NCBI GenBank assembly: GCA_002415785.1
Contig: DIAJ01000003.1
Span: 161,286-225,285 of the forward strand
DNA: 64,000 nucleotides
Direction: 5' to 3'
DNA from: Flavobacteriales bacterium UBA5081
GTDB taxonomy: Bacteria > Bacteroidota > Bacteroidia > Flavobacteriales_E > Vicingaceae
In this document: positions 1 to 9,184 of the stretch, one piece after another
How the letters are laid out: each line of letters opens with the position of its first letter
How positions within the stretch are numbered: position 1 is the first letter of the stretch
Position numbers and translations under genes: made by a program
The notes under the pieces: generated by a model
Database searches by the model: none
What the model was told of the DNA's origin: nothing
What the model saw: only the letters and a program-made list of their open reading frames with translations

Positions 1-3000
1 AAAGTGAATTTGAAGCTAATAATTGGTTTCTCAAATTCGCTAACCTTGGAATCACAGACTGCTCAATCCCTGCTTGAGTAAACACAAACTCAGTACCATA
101 TCCTCCGGGTATAGTAAACATTGCTTTTGTTGAACCAACTTTAAAACTTTTTCCATTATAAGTCAATGTATCACCAAAACACTCATTATTCCCGTCACCA
201 CATTTAGCTAAGTCAATTAGAGTAATAATTTGAGATAAGCCAAAATCCATGTTAAGTGAACGACCAAAGAATAAGTCAGCATCTGGCCCAACAAACTCCG
301 GGTCTGCACTAGTATTAATTGCAACAGAATTAGTCATTGTTTCAACATACTCATTAGTTCCTGTAATGTTAGACTCAATAGTTGTTGTAGAAAGCAATGA
401 GTTACTGATTTCAGTCTCGGTTGTATAACCAAGTCCAATAGAGAACTTTGTTCCTAACTTAAAGTTTTTCTGAAGCTCCACTCCAACTCCACCTGCATTT
501 TCAAATGTGCTAACCGTGGTATGCTGTGTTTCCTCCTCCCATGAAGAAAAGCTATTTGAGCCCGGAGGGTCTCTCAAAATCATAGTAACTACCTGAGGAC
601 CTGCAGTAGCAAAAGAATTACCGAGTGCTCTACCCCCAAATACTACTCCTCTAAACAGAGGGCTAGGAGTTCCATCCCCTAAATTTGGTCTCCAACTTAC
701 TGTTGAGTTTGGAGTTATTAAAGTCAACTCAAAAGTTTTAGTAAAACTATAGTCAGGAGTTAGCTGATCTGCTGCTGTATTTGCCTGACCGGCTGTAAAA
801 CGATACAATTGAGTTCCATTAAATTCATCCATTGGCTGAATTTCAAATTCAGCTGCCGGACTATTTGATAGCTGGTTATTAATAACAAACTTTCCTTCAG
901 ATAATGGAACACTATCTAAAATAGGGTTTGAGGCATTATCTCTATTTTCATAAATTTCAAAAGCCTGTATATTCCATTCGTAATTGGTATTTTCTTCAAA
1001 AATAGGGTATTTCATTCCCAAGGCTGCTGTTGGAATAGTCATACTACTATCATTTACTTCTATGTTCAAGCTATCAGAGCCGTAAACTGTTTGAAAATCT
1101 GCATCTACAACATTTAATCTGGGAGTTTCATAGTAAATGAAATCCAACAATTTGTTAAATGCTATTGTATCGATTCGATCTATTTTCTTAACTCCCAAAG
1201 AATCTCTGAACAAAGTATCCGTTTCAGTTTGCAACATTGGCGCCATTGACAAGTCCAAAATGCTATTGTTTGTAAAACCTATGGCATTATTAGAAGTAAC
1301 ATAAAAGTTCGGAACTTGATACTTGATTGGTGGAAGGTATATTTCATACTCCCCGGTGTTTACATCTGTTGTAACTGTAGTATCAAAACATCCTCCACCT
1401 TGTTGAGATACAAAACGAATTGTAGCTCTACCAATGTTATTTGTCCCTCTACCTAAACCAGGGGGTAGAGCTTCTTGAACACCACCGCCGGCAACACGAC
1501 CTACAACTTTCATTAGTGTATTGTCAATAAATGAAGCAAGAGCTTCATTTTGCTGAAAATTGTAGTTACCACTGGAAGGGAATCTTCCAACTGCAAAAGT
1601 ATGACCTTGCTTCTCTGCAGTTAGTACATGAGGACCTATAGGAACTTGAAGTGAAAACAATCCATCTTCATCTGTTCTAACAGGCTCCCCATTTTGAATA
1701 ACTACTTCACCATCAACTTTGATAAAAACATCTTCTACAAAACAAGTAGAGTTTTCAAACTTAACTGAACCAGTTACATTAAAAGAAGAGTTATCTGTAA
1801 AATCAACATTAGAGAAATTTGGAGTACTTCCTCCAATATATAAAGTAGTGGTTGCAGGAGAAAAAGTATGTGTTCCAAATGATGGAGTCAATATAAAGTT
1901 ATCTCCATTGCCTAAGTAAGGAACAAAGGGAATAAAGTAACTCCCACGTTCATCTGTATAAGCCCCTGCGGTTAGTTGATTTGAGCTTGGTTTACTACCA
2001 TTAAAAGTTACACCTACTAAATCAGCGTGATTTTTATTAGGTGTTAATAAAGTTTTTGAGTAATCATAAGCACGTCCACCAAAGCCCTCATCAAACCTCC
2101 AATAACCTCTTAAAGAATTCATTGAAGGATTAACATAAACATCATAAGATTGCAAAAGCTCTAAATCAGATATAGCTCTGTTATAAAAGCGCACTTCATC
2201 AAGCTGACCTTTAAAGTAATCTCCCGTACCTGATTTACCAATCATTAGGTTTGAAGTAGAATTTAATGCAGTTTGATTTGAGACCTCTGCTTTTAATAAT
2301 GCTCCATTAACATATAGTTTCATAGTGTCACCTGAAACACTTCCCGCTACTGAAGCCCAGTTTCCTGCAATAATAAATGGGGAGCTCGCAGAAATGGTTT
2401 TATTCCCGCTGGTTAATTTTAGTGTACTTCCATCCAAGAACAACTCCCAACCTGAAGTGCTTGATTTTTTAGAAGCAATAACCTTTTTGCCTGTTAAGTT
2501 TTGTGGTCTTATAAAAGCAACAATTGTCATAGAGTCTGACTGAAAGGCTGTTGGGTTCCCTGCATTTGCATAGGCAGAAGTCCCATTAAAGTCCCCTGAA
2601 AAGCCACTTGCTCCTGAAGCAGCTTCAGCTGTAACTTTCACCCCTTTAACTGCCGTACCTCCATCATAAGTTACTTGTCCATTAACTGTTCCAAATGCCA
2701 AACGGAAACCAATATCTTTAGTGATATTAGAGTTCAAAGTATTTCCTGCACAATCAGACACGCCCTGAATCATATATTCATAAAGCGTATTAGCATTAGC
2801 TGTATTATCAGAATAAAACCTTGACTTCCCTTCAACTGAAGCAACAAAAACGGTATCAGAAGTTAGTGGGTTAATTCGATAAACATACCAGTCATCAACT
2901 TGTCGTGTTGGTGTTTTCCACTTTAACTCTATACGGTCGCCAAACTCCCCATCAGATGACTCTACTTTATTTTGTGATTGATTAAACACATTGGCAATGT

Positions 3001-4291
3001 CAGCAGGAATATATGCAGCCTGACTGTTTGTTGACATAACTCCATTAGTCCTACAACTGTTATATACCTTAACCTGATAAGTTAAATTCTGACAGATATC
3101 AGCCGAGTTGTCTGTATATGTGGTAACATTCTCTCCCACGTCAAACTCTACCTGTCCGGTTGCGCTTTGTCTTACAATCTTAAATCCTTCCTCCATTTTG
3201 GAGTTATCAACCCAAGTTAAAGTAACTTCTCGATCAGTTGTATCTATTACTATTGATGAAGTAGCAGTTGCAACTGGGGCTCCTAAACCCACCTTTGATT
3301 CAGAACTTGTATATGAAGAGTAGATTGGAGTTGTTCTATTTGGACAAGCACCAGTTGCTCTAACTTTATAAAAGTACTCGGTGCCTACATTTGTATTGTT
3401 ATCTCTAATTGACCGGTCAGCTCCAGAAATAGTATATGTTTGAGTATTTGCAGAAAAGGCATTGTTAGTTGCCCTTAAAACTTCAAAGTTGCTAGGATTA
3501 TTAGAATTTGACCAGTTCCAAGTAACATCAATTGCACCTCCACAGTCAGCTTGATCTAAAAACAATCCTGTTGGTGTACCTGCAATACCTATCTTTCTAC
3601 CATTTACTATAACACCGGGACTCTTCGCAATCCTTGTAGCACTATAATGCATCACTGTTCTAATTCGATATTCTTGCTCCTTTCCTGCTGGAGCAGCAGC
3701 ATCGTTATAGCTTGTTCCTGTATTGTTGTATATATTAGTATAGCTACCTGAAGTATTCGCTTCTCTTCTTTCAACTTCAAATCTTAAATTAGAAGCTCCT
3801 GCTACAATAGAGGGAGCCAGCCAACTAAGGGGCACCTCATCACAAGAAACATCAAAACCCGCTTGAGGAGATTGAGGATCATCAATACGAGTTGCAATTT
3901 GTTTTTGAATATTTGTTGGAACTAAAGGATTACCACAAGAGGTATTCGCATTTCCAAAATCAGACTCAAAGATTATGGTAACCGGATTTGAAAAAAAATC
4001 GCCCGGAAGATTATTAAACTCTCGATAATTTGTGGCAATTGAACCGGATCCTGTATTATCAAAAATTTTCTGAGGAGAGTTTGCTCCAATCCTATATGAA
4101 ATTTTTTCGCCAGTAGAGTATTCTCGACATACATTTGACCCACCCGGATCATCTTTCCAGTCTACTCTCATTGTACCTGCGACATAGTTAATATTCACTT
4201 GAAGATCAGTAGAGCTCATTTGAGCATTAAGCTGAGTAGCCGAAAGCAATAGAACAGCTAACAAACAGCCCATTAGACGGGTAGGCTTCAT
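1..4291 (-). CDS. Giant secreted FnIII/LamG-like surface protein, partial (C-terminus beyond left edge)
   Basis: An uninterrupted minus-strand frame runs from ATG at 4291 off the left edge (1430 codons, no stop), so the C-terminus is missing. Residues 1-24 form a signal peptide ending LNAQ. At roughly residues 30-550 there are fibronectin-III-like modules, recognised by recurring patterns such as VTWNWSN, LTWVDNS and LKWKTP followed by a Y-V/I-R strand. About 553-715 looks like a LamG/concanavalin-type jellyroll (FNGTSAYANAG, LDEVRFYNRAISDLE). About 830-900 is a carboxypeptidase-regulatory-like fold (GSVKFEN...DEDGLFSLQVP). The protein is probably a cell-surface or secreted adhesin-like component. 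A T9SS sorting signal would be expected at the unseen C-terminus. No catalytic motif was seen. It is transcribed divergently from the glycan locus. Confidence 0.9.
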   Translation of the reverse strand, partial: MKPTRLMGCLLAVLLLSATQLNAQMSSTDLQVNINYVAGTMRVDWKDDPGGSNVCREYSTGEKISYRIGANSPQKIFDNTGSGSIATNYREFNNLPGDFFSNPVTIIFESDFGNANTSCGNPLVPTNIQKQIATRIDDPQSPQAGFDVSCDEVPLSWLAPSIVAGASNLRFEVERREANTSGSYTNIYNNTGTSYNDAAAPAGKEQEYRIRTVMHYSATRIAKSPGVIVNGRKIGIAGTPTGLFLDQADCGGAIDVTWNWSNSNNPSNFEVLRATNNAFSANTQTYTISGADRSIRDNNTNVGTEYFYKVRATGACPNRTTPIYSSYTSSESKVGLGAPVATATSSIVIDTTDREVTLTWVDNSKMEEGFKIVRQSATGQVEFDVGENVTTYTDNSADICQNLTYQVKVYNSCRTNGVMSTNSQAAYIPADIANVFNQSQNKVESSDGEFGDRIELKWKTPTRQVDDWYVYRINPLTSDTVFVASVEGKSRFYSDNTANANTLYEYMIQGVSDCAGNTLNSNITKDIGFRLAFGTVNGQVTYDGGTAVKGVKVTAEAASGASGFSGDFNGTSAYANAGNPTAFQSDSMTIVAFIRPQNLTGKKVIASKKSSTSGWELFLDGSTLKLTSGNKTISASSPFIIAGNWASVAGSVSGDTMKLYVNGALLKAEVSNQTALNSTSNLMIGKSGTGDYFKGQLDEVRFYNRAISDLELLQSYDVYVNPSMNSLRGYWRFDEGFGGRAYDYSKTLLTPNKNHADLVGVTFNGSKPSSNQLTAGAYTDERGSYFIPFVPYLGNGDNFILTPSFGTHTFSPATTTLYIGGSTPNFSNVDFTDNSSFNVTGSVKFENSTCFVEDVFIKVDGEVVIQNGEPVRTDEDGLFSLQVPIGPHVLTAEKQGHTFAVGRFPSSGNYNFQQNEALASFIDNTLMKVVGRVAGGGVQEALPPGLGRGTNNIGRATIRFVSQQGGGCFDTTVTTDVNTGEYEIYLPPIKYQVPNFYVTSNNAIGFTNNSILDLSMAPMLQTETDTLFRDSLGVKKIDRIDTIAFNKLLDFIYYETPRLNVVDADFQTVYGSDSLNIEVNDSSMTIPTAALGMKYPIFEENTNYEWNIQAFEIYENRDNASNPILDSVPLSEGKFVINNQLSNSPAAEFEIQPMDEFNGTQLYRFTAGQANTAADQLTPDYSFTKTFELTLITPNSTVSWRPNLGDGTPSPLFRGVVFGGRALGNSFATAGPQVVTMILRDPPGSNSFSSWEEETQHTTVSTFENAGGVGVELQKNFKLGTKFSIGLGYTTETEISNSLLSTTTIESNITGTNEYVETMTNSVAINTSADPEFVGPDADLFFGRSLNMDFGLSQIITLIDLAKCGDGNNECFGDTLTYNGKSFKVGSTKAMFTIPGGYGTEFVFTQAGIEQSVIPRLANLRNQLLASNSL

Positions 4292-4348
4292 ATTTTTACG
4301 GTAAGGATGTTTTCTAAAAGTTAATTACCTTTAAATTTTGTTAATGCG

Positions 4349-4356
4349 CAAACATA
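4349..4356 (-). promoter_or_regulatory. Candidate -7 box for the giant surface protein
   Basis: On the minus strand the sequence reads TATGTTTG, matching the Bacteroidota -7 consensus TAnnTTTG, about 58 bases upstream of the ATG at 4291. No clear TTTG/TTG -33 element sits at the usual distance, so support is weak. No convincing promoter was seen for the plus-strand ACP gene in the rest of 4292-4490. Confidence 0.3.
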
Positions 4357-4490
4357 ATAATATTTTGTTAAAAACTATCATTCGTAGAAAAAAAACAGTT
4401 GTTTATCAATAAAAAACAGCAATGCAGCTAACAAAAAAAATATTGTTTGTTTATTTGCAAAAAATATCAAATAAGAGTCCTACCACGATT

Positions 4491-4721
4491 ATGACTAAAG
4501 AAGAATTCATTCATTTTATAGCAAAAGAACTGGAAATTGAAGAAAAGAGCATTGACCTCAAAAGCAATTTTCGCAATTTAAAAAACTGGAACTCCCTAAA
4601 TGCTTTATTATTCATCTCTCATTTAAATGAAGAAAAAAACATTTTAATTTCCTCTTCAGATTTAGCTCAAAGCGATACCTTAGATGACTTACATTTGCTA
4701 ATTCAACAAAAGACAACTTAA
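4491..4721 (+). CDS. Acyl carrier protein
   Basis: A 76-residue protein with the size, acidity and helical pattern of an ACP. It would carry an acyl chain on 4'-phosphopantetheine at Ser35 in WNSLNAL, where most ACPs have DSL; the Asp before the Ser is Asn here. The ATG at 4491 (MTKEEFIHF) is chosen because an in-frame ATG at 4422 would add 23 residues with no ACP homology. The stop overlaps the start of the KAS III gene (TAATG), so the two are probably translationally coupled and work together. It is a specialised ACP for this locus, not necessarily the fatty-acid synthase ACP. Confidence 0.85.
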   Translation: MTKEEFIHFIAKELEIEEKSIDLKSNFRNLKNWNSLNALLFISHLNEEKNILISSSDLAQSDTLDDLHLLIQQKTT

Positions 4722-5716
4722 TGGCAATTTTAAATAGTAATGGAATTAGTATAAAAGGGATTGCTTGTATATTGCCAAAAAACAAAGAAGACAACCTTAA
4801 TATCGACTTTATTGATAAAAATAATCTTAAACGAATTATAGAACACACTGGAATTAAATACCGGTATACAATAAAAAATAAACAATCACCTATAAAAGAA
4901 GGATTTTACCAAGCGGTTAAAAAATTACTCTCTAACACTAGGTGGGAAGAAAATTCGATTGACATACTTATCACTATTACTCAAAGCAGTGGCAATCAAA
5001 TACCCGCAATATCCTGTCAGCTACAAAATGAATTTAATTTTTCTAATCGGGTACTAGCCTACGACATCAATTTAGGTTGCTCGGGGTTTGTTTATGGTTT
5101 AAACAGCATTAGTCAACTATTAAAATCTATTGACAAGCCTAGTTGTAGAGCAATTTTATGTTGTGGGGATTACTCCTCGCAGTTAATCCATAAAGAAGAT
5201 CCATCTGTTCGTCCAATATTTTCAGATGCAGTGTCAGCAACTGCCATTGAATTTAATAGAAATGACTCAAGCAATTGCTCATTTAATTTGGAAACTTTTG
5301 GTGAGGGAAAGAGTGCAATTTATACCGACAATGATGGCTACATGAGATTAAATGGCATTGATGTATTTAATTATTCTATGCAATATGTGCCTAACAACAT
5401 TAAGCAGCTCCTACAAAGCAACTCACTCAAAGCAAACAACATTAAACAATACTTTTTTCATCAAGCCAATAAAATCATTAATGATTCATTACAAAAAAAA
5501 CTAAAATTAAATGATGAACAAGTCCAAAATAGCATTCAGCTTTATGGAAATACATCAACAGCTAGCATACCAATAACTATAGCGAAAGCGGTTCTAGATG
5601 ATACTTTAGCCGAAGGTTGGACTGTTTTATCTGGTTTTGGCGTTGGTTTCTCTGTTGCTTCTGCATTAATTAAAATGGAAACGTTAGCCTCATCAATAAC
5701 TTTCTTTGATTTATAG
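4721..5716 (+). CDS. 3-oxoacyl-ACP synthase III (FabH-like, KAS III)
   Basis: A thiolase-fold condensing enzyme of 331 residues, normal for FabH. The full Cys-His-Asn triad is visible: Cys120 in LGCSGF, His247 in HQAN and Asn277 in GNTS. FabH enzymes condense an acyl-CoA with malonyl-ACP. Here the dedicated ACP just upstream (1-base overlap) is the likely partner. In O-antigen loci, FabH-like enzymes paired with an ACP and a reductase make 3-hydroxyacyl groups that decorate amino sugars; a similar role is inferred from the aminotransferase, GNAT and SDR nearby. The primer acyl group cannot be predicted. Confidence 0.9.
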   Translation: MAILNSNGISIKGIACILPKNKEDNLNIDFIDKNNLKRIIEHTGIKYRYTIKNKQSPIKEGFYQAVKKLLSNTRWEENSIDILITITQSSGNQIPAISCQLQNEFNFSNRVLAYDINLGCSGFVYGLNSISQLLKSIDKPSCRAILCCGDYSSQLIHKEDPSVRPIFSDAVSATAIEFNRNDSSNCSFNLETFGEGKSAIYTDNDGYMRLNGIDVFNYSMQYVPNNIKQLLQSNSLKANNIKQYFFHQANKIINDSLQKKLKLNDEQVQNSIQLYGNTSTASIPITIAKAVLDDTLAEGWTVLSGFGVGFSVASALIKMETLASSITFFDL

Positions 5717-5719
5717 TAT

Positions 5720-6631
5720 ATGACTGACATAGATATTGTAATTCCATTATTCAACGCAGAGGCTTCGCTAGCACAGCTAATACATCGACTTAATGAATGG
5801 TGCGAAACTTCCATGCTAAAAGTAAAGGTCATATTTGTTGAAGATGGAACTACAACTAACTGCAAGTCAACAATTCGGTCAAGCGATAAAAAATTCAAAT
5901 ACAAGTACATTAAACTCTCTAAAAACTATGGGCAACACACCGCCACAGCTATTGGCTTTAGTTTTTGCAATGCTTCATTAATTGCTACAATTGATGAAGA
6001 CTTACAACATGACCCTTTCGACATAAGCCAATTAATCGAACAGTTAAACAAAAAAAGCGCAGATTTAGTTTATGGAACTTATAAAGAGAAAAATCATCAA
6101 ATTTCAAAAAACATCGGAAGTAAGCTATTAAAATTAATTTTTAACCTTGAAGGAGTAAACTACAACTCCGTTACATCATTTCGCTTAATGAAAAAAGAGG
6201 TAACTCAATCTTTTTCAAGTCAACTTAAACCTATTGTTTTCATAGATGATCATTTAGTTAAGAATGCTCACATTATTTCTTCATGCAAAACAACTCACCA
6301 CAAAAGAGAATACGGAAAGTCCGGTTATTCATTGATTAGCTCAATTCGTTTTGCTGTAAAAATTATACTTTATCATTCTTCCTTCCCATTAAAATTTATA
6401 ACTCGCATAGGCCTACTTACATCCATAATTTGCTTTATTATAGGCTGTTTTTATATTTATCAAAAATTGAGGTATGATATACAAATGGGGTACTCATCAA
6501 TTATTGTTTCAATCTTTTTTTCAACCGGACTAATATTAATGTCTTTAGGAATAATTGGCGAGTACATTCGAAGAATTTGGATTTCTCAACAAAATCTGGA
6601 TCAAATTTTAATTAGCGAAATAGATGAATAG
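5720..6631 (+). CDS. Family 2 glycosyltransferase, polyprenyl-phosphate type (DPM1/GtrB-like)
   Basis: The N-terminal GT-A domain begins DIVIPLFNAE and carries the acidic nucleotide-sugar/metal motif DEDLQHDP, followed by two C-terminal transmembrane helices (about residues 228-250 and 262-285). This architecture is typical of dolichol/undecaprenyl-phosphate sugar transferases (GtrB, ArnC, DPM1), which load a sugar on a polyprenyl phosphate at the inner membrane. The 303-residue length is normal. It starts 3 bases after the KAS III stop. A polyprenyl-P-sugar made here would suit a GT-C enzyme as acceptor partner, and the GT-C protein at 24834 is a candidate. Confidence 0.88.
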   Translation: MTDIDIVIPLFNAEASLAQLIHRLNEWCETSMLKVKVIFVEDGTTTNCKSTIRSSDKKFKYKYIKLSKNYGQHTATAIGFSFCNASLIATIDEDLQHDPFDISQLIEQLNKKSADLVYGTYKEKNHQISKNIGSKLLKLIFNLEGVNYNSVTSFRLMKKEVTQSFSSQLKPIVFIDDHLVKNAHIISSCKTTHHKREYGKSGYSLISSIRFAVKIILYHSSFPLKFITRIGLLTSIICFIIGCFYIYQKLRYDIQMGYSSIIVSIFFSTGLILMSLGIIGEYIRRIWISQQNLDQILISEIDE

Positions 6632-7148
6632 CAACTACGGCATTCAACTAATTCCATTAGACATGGAGTCCGCTATGCTTGTCAGAAATTGGAGAAACAA
6701 AGAAGAAGTAAAGTCTTATATGGACTTTAAAGGCAATATCACCGAAGAAATGCAAAAAAAGTGGTTTAAAGAAATAAATGAAAAAGGCGACTACTACTTC
6801 ATTATAGAAAAAGATAAAACCAAAATAGGGTTAATTCACTTAAATCGATTTAACGTTAATAAAACTACAGCTTATGCAGGCTTATTTATTGGAGAAAGCA
6901 AATTTTTAGGAACGGGAGTTACACTGGCTGCTTCAATACTACTTTTAGATTTTGCGTTTAATGATTTAAAACTAGAGAAAGTATTTGCGAAAGTCCATCC
7001 TAATAACAAGTCAGCTATTCAGTATAACGAGAGTTTAGGTTTTCAAAGGTTTTCAATTGAAAATAAATTCTTTTTGAAACTATCATTAAAAAAGAAGGTT
7101 TACCAAAAAAAAAGAAAAATACTATCTCAATTTCTACCTACTCAATAA
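6624..7148 (+). CDS. GNAT-family N-acyltransferase (PseH-like)
   Basis: A 174-residue protein of the GNAT fold with the RNWRN pattern near the N-terminus (residues 21-25) seen in PseH-type nucleotide-amino-sugar N-acetyltransferases and RimJ/L relatives, and the motif V-HPNNKSAIQYNESLGF typical of the GNAT C-terminal half. It overlaps the GT2 gene by 8 bases. Together with the WecE-type transaminase downstream it probably N-acylates a 4-amino-4,6-dideoxyhexose nucleotide. The acyl donor may be a CoA ester or the product of the ACP/KAS III pair. Its last 15 bases overlap the convergent gene on the minus strand. Confidence 0.85.
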   Translation: MNSNYGIQLIPLDMESAMLVRNWRNKEEVKSYMDFKGNITEEMQKKWFKEINEKGDYYFIIEKDKTKIGLIHLNRFNVNKTTAYAGLFIGESKFLGTGVTLAASILLLDFAFNDLKLEKVFAKVHPNNKSAIQYNESLGFQRFSIENKFFLKLSLKKKVYQKKRKILSQFLPTQ

Positions 7149-8042
7149 ACGCCATCTTAACTCATCCACCTTTAACTTCGTTTTTTCTAGAAAGCTCTTT
7201 TTTTCTAATTCTAAATAATCAATAGTAAACAAACTTGGGTTTAAGAGCCACTTTAATGCCCTTTTGTAAATGGGTAATGATGAATATGGGAATTTTGCTA
7301 ATTGGTAGTTTCCTGCTAGTGCCGGCTTTATTTTTTTAAAAAACTCAGTACGATTATGTTTGTAATACTCACTCTTATCAAAACCCAAAACATTCATTCC
7401 TAAATGAAAAGTCAAATGTTTATCAGTAAGGTAAGTAGGTTTTTGAGCAAATGAAGCAATATTGTGCAACAATGTAACGCCCAAAAAAGGCACACCGATG
7501 CAGACATCTCCTAACACAAATTGATTTAGCAGTTCTTTTTTAATAACAAAACAATCAAAGCCCGGATGTGACTTACCTTGGTCTGCATAAATTTGACTTA
7601 TACTTTCACTTTGAAGATATTCCTTACTTACTCTTCGACGGTTTACACAAATGGCATCATAACCTTCTTCAATCAACTCTACCACATGGTTATAAAAATA
7701 AGGCATCAGACCAATGTCCACATTTGAGTAAATCAAATAATCTAAGTCGTCAATCTCCTTAGTTTTATCTAAAACATCTTTAATCAAGGGCAGTTTTCGA
7801 CTAATTGACAAACTGCTATTTACATCACTAACTGCCCGATTTAAATTAGTAAGTTGATTGAAGAAGGTCGGGCTTATTCCCTCATCTTCCTGAAAAGAGG
7901 TTTCACAGTTTATCAACTCAACGTCCTTCTTATTAAAACACTCAACTGCTTTCTGAATACTTATAAAAGTGAACTTTTGTGCAAAGTACAGCTCATTATT
8001 TTTATCTACTTTTACGGGGTTCAGAATATGTGCTATTTTCAC
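7134..8042 (-). CDS. Putative GT-A-type glycosyltransferase, inverted within the locus
   Basis: I do not firmly recognise this family. The 302-residue protein begins MKIAHILNPV from a GTG start at 8042. That start is chosen over a TTG 12 bases upstream because it fits a typical N-terminal beta-strand and leaves the divergent ATG at 8045 free. A central YLIYSNVDIGLMPYFY segment resembles the acidic metal-binding strand of GT-A glycosyltransferases, followed by SHPGFDCFVIKKELL, as in enzymes acting in glycan assembly. It points against the surrounding operon, overlaps the GNAT gene tail to tail by 15 bases and leaves only 2 bases before the next gene's start, so its promoter must lie inside the aminotransferase gene. 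Confidence 0.75.
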   Translation of the reverse strand: MKIAHILNPVKVDKNNELYFAQKFTFISIQKAVECFNKKDVELINCETSFQEDEGISPTFFNQLTNLNRAVSDVNSSLSISRKLPLIKDVLDKTKEIDDLDYLIYSNVDIGLMPYFYNHVVELIEEGYDAICVNRRRVSKEYLQSESISQIYADQGKSHPGFDCFVIKKELLNQFVLGDVCIGVPFLGVTLLHNIASFAQKPTYLTDKHLTFHLGMNVLGFDKSEYYKHNRTEFFKKIKPALAGNYQLAKFPYSSLPIYKRALKWLLNPSLFTIDYLELEKKSFLEKTKLKVDELRWRLLSR

Positions 8043-8044
8043 CA

Positions 8045-9184
8045 ATGAAACCAATTAAATTTAATTCAAATAGTAAAAGTAAATCTTATCACGCACATAT
8101 AGAATACCTTTTAGAAGATTACGAGCGTTTTCGAGAAAAGTATTTTTCAAAGAAATGCATTAATCATTTACAGTCTCATTACAACGACTCCGAACTACTC
8201 TTAACGCATTCAGCTACAGCGGCTTTAGAAATAATTGCTCATTTACTCAATTTCGAAAAAGGCGATGAAATAATACTCCCTTCATTTACTTTTGTTTCTA
8301 CCGCAAATGCTTTTGTTAGAATGGGAGCTAAACCGATTTTTGTAGATATTGAAGCACCTTACTTCAACTTAAACCTAAAGTCACTAAAAAAAGCAATTAA
8401 TTCCAAAACCAAAGCCATAATTGCGGTTCATTATGCCGGACACACAACAAACCTCGACTACATAAGTAATTTATGTAAAGAAAAGGACATTTTTTTAATT
8501 GAAGATGCAGCTATGAGCTATGGGTGTTCATTTAAACAACTGCCACTTGGCAGTTTTGGTGACTTTGCTGCGATAAGTTTTGATATTACAAAGCAAATCT
8601 CTGCGATTCAAGGTGGTCTTTTACTTGTAAACAATAAAAAATTCTCAAAAAAAGCACACGCCATTTATCATAACGGCACCAACCGAGCAGACTTTGAACA
8701 AGGCAGTCAACCCTATTACGAATGGACAAGTTTAGGTTCAAAATACCAAATGAATGAACTTAATGCCGCATACCTATACGATCAATTACAAGATGAGGAA
8801 GTCCAATTAAATCGTCGCATTCAAATTAGCAAATGGTACCAAGATGCTCTTTTAGAAGCTGAACTAGATAAAAAAATTACATTATTACCTGATGAGGCCA
8901 TTGATCATAATGTAAACACATATTACATTATTACTAAATCTGCAAAAGATAGAAAAGGGCTACAAAATCATCTATGTCAGAATAATGTTGAGGCTTTTTT
9001 CCACTACATTCCATTACACTTATCGCAAATGGGTAAAAAAACAGGAAGCTATATTGGAGGAGAATTGACTGAAGTAATTTCCAAACAAATTTTAAGACTA
9101 CCATTTCATACAAACATCACAGAAAAGGAAGTTTTGCGCATTGTTGACTTAATAAAACACTACTATGATGAAACAGGTAAGTAA
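8045..9184 (+). CDS. DegT/DnrJ/EryC1 sugar aminotransferase (WecE-like)
   Basis: A PLP-dependent nucleotide-sugar transaminase of 379 residues. Resemblance to WecE (dTDP-4-amino-4,6-dideoxygalactose transaminase) is extensive: LLTHSATAALE, the LPSFTFVSTANAF stretch, VHYAGHT, IEDAA and FFHYIPLHLS. The Schiff-base lysine is Lys183 in FDITKQIS, close to the WecE position. ATG 8045 gives the family N-terminus; an in-frame ATG at 7979 would add 22 unrelated residues inside the antisense gene. It converts a 4-keto-6-deoxy nucleotide sugar to the 4-amino sugar, presumably for acylation by the GNAT. The tail overlaps the Wzm gene by 20 bases. Confidence 0.9.
   Translation: MKPIKFNSNSKSKSYHAHIEYLLEDYERFREKYFSKKCINHLQSHYNDSELLLTHSATAALEIIAHLLNFEKGDEIILPSFTFVSTANAFVRMGAKPIFVDIEAPYFNLNLKSLKKAINSKTKAIIAVHYAGHTTNLDYISNLCKEKDIFLIEDAAMSYGCSFKQLPLGSFGDFAAISFDITKQISAIQGGLLLVNNKKFSKKAHAIYHNGTNRADFEQGSQPYYEWTSLGSKYQMNELNAAYLYDQLQDEEVQLNRRIQISKWYQDALLEAELDKKITLLPDEAIDHNVNTYYIITKSAKDRKGLQNHLCQNNVEAFFHYIPLHLSQMGKKTGSYIGGELTEVISKQILRLPFHTNITEKEVLRIVDLIKHYYDETGK

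Noticed and set aside
1719..3323. Several short plus-strand frames
   Set aside because: All lie inside the large minus-strand surface-protein gene, which has no stop in 1430 codons and recognisable modules.
7979..8044. N-terminal extension of the aminotransferase from an upstream ATG
   Set aside because: The extra 22 residues have no family match and lie fully in the antisense gene; the ATG at 8045 gives the normal start.
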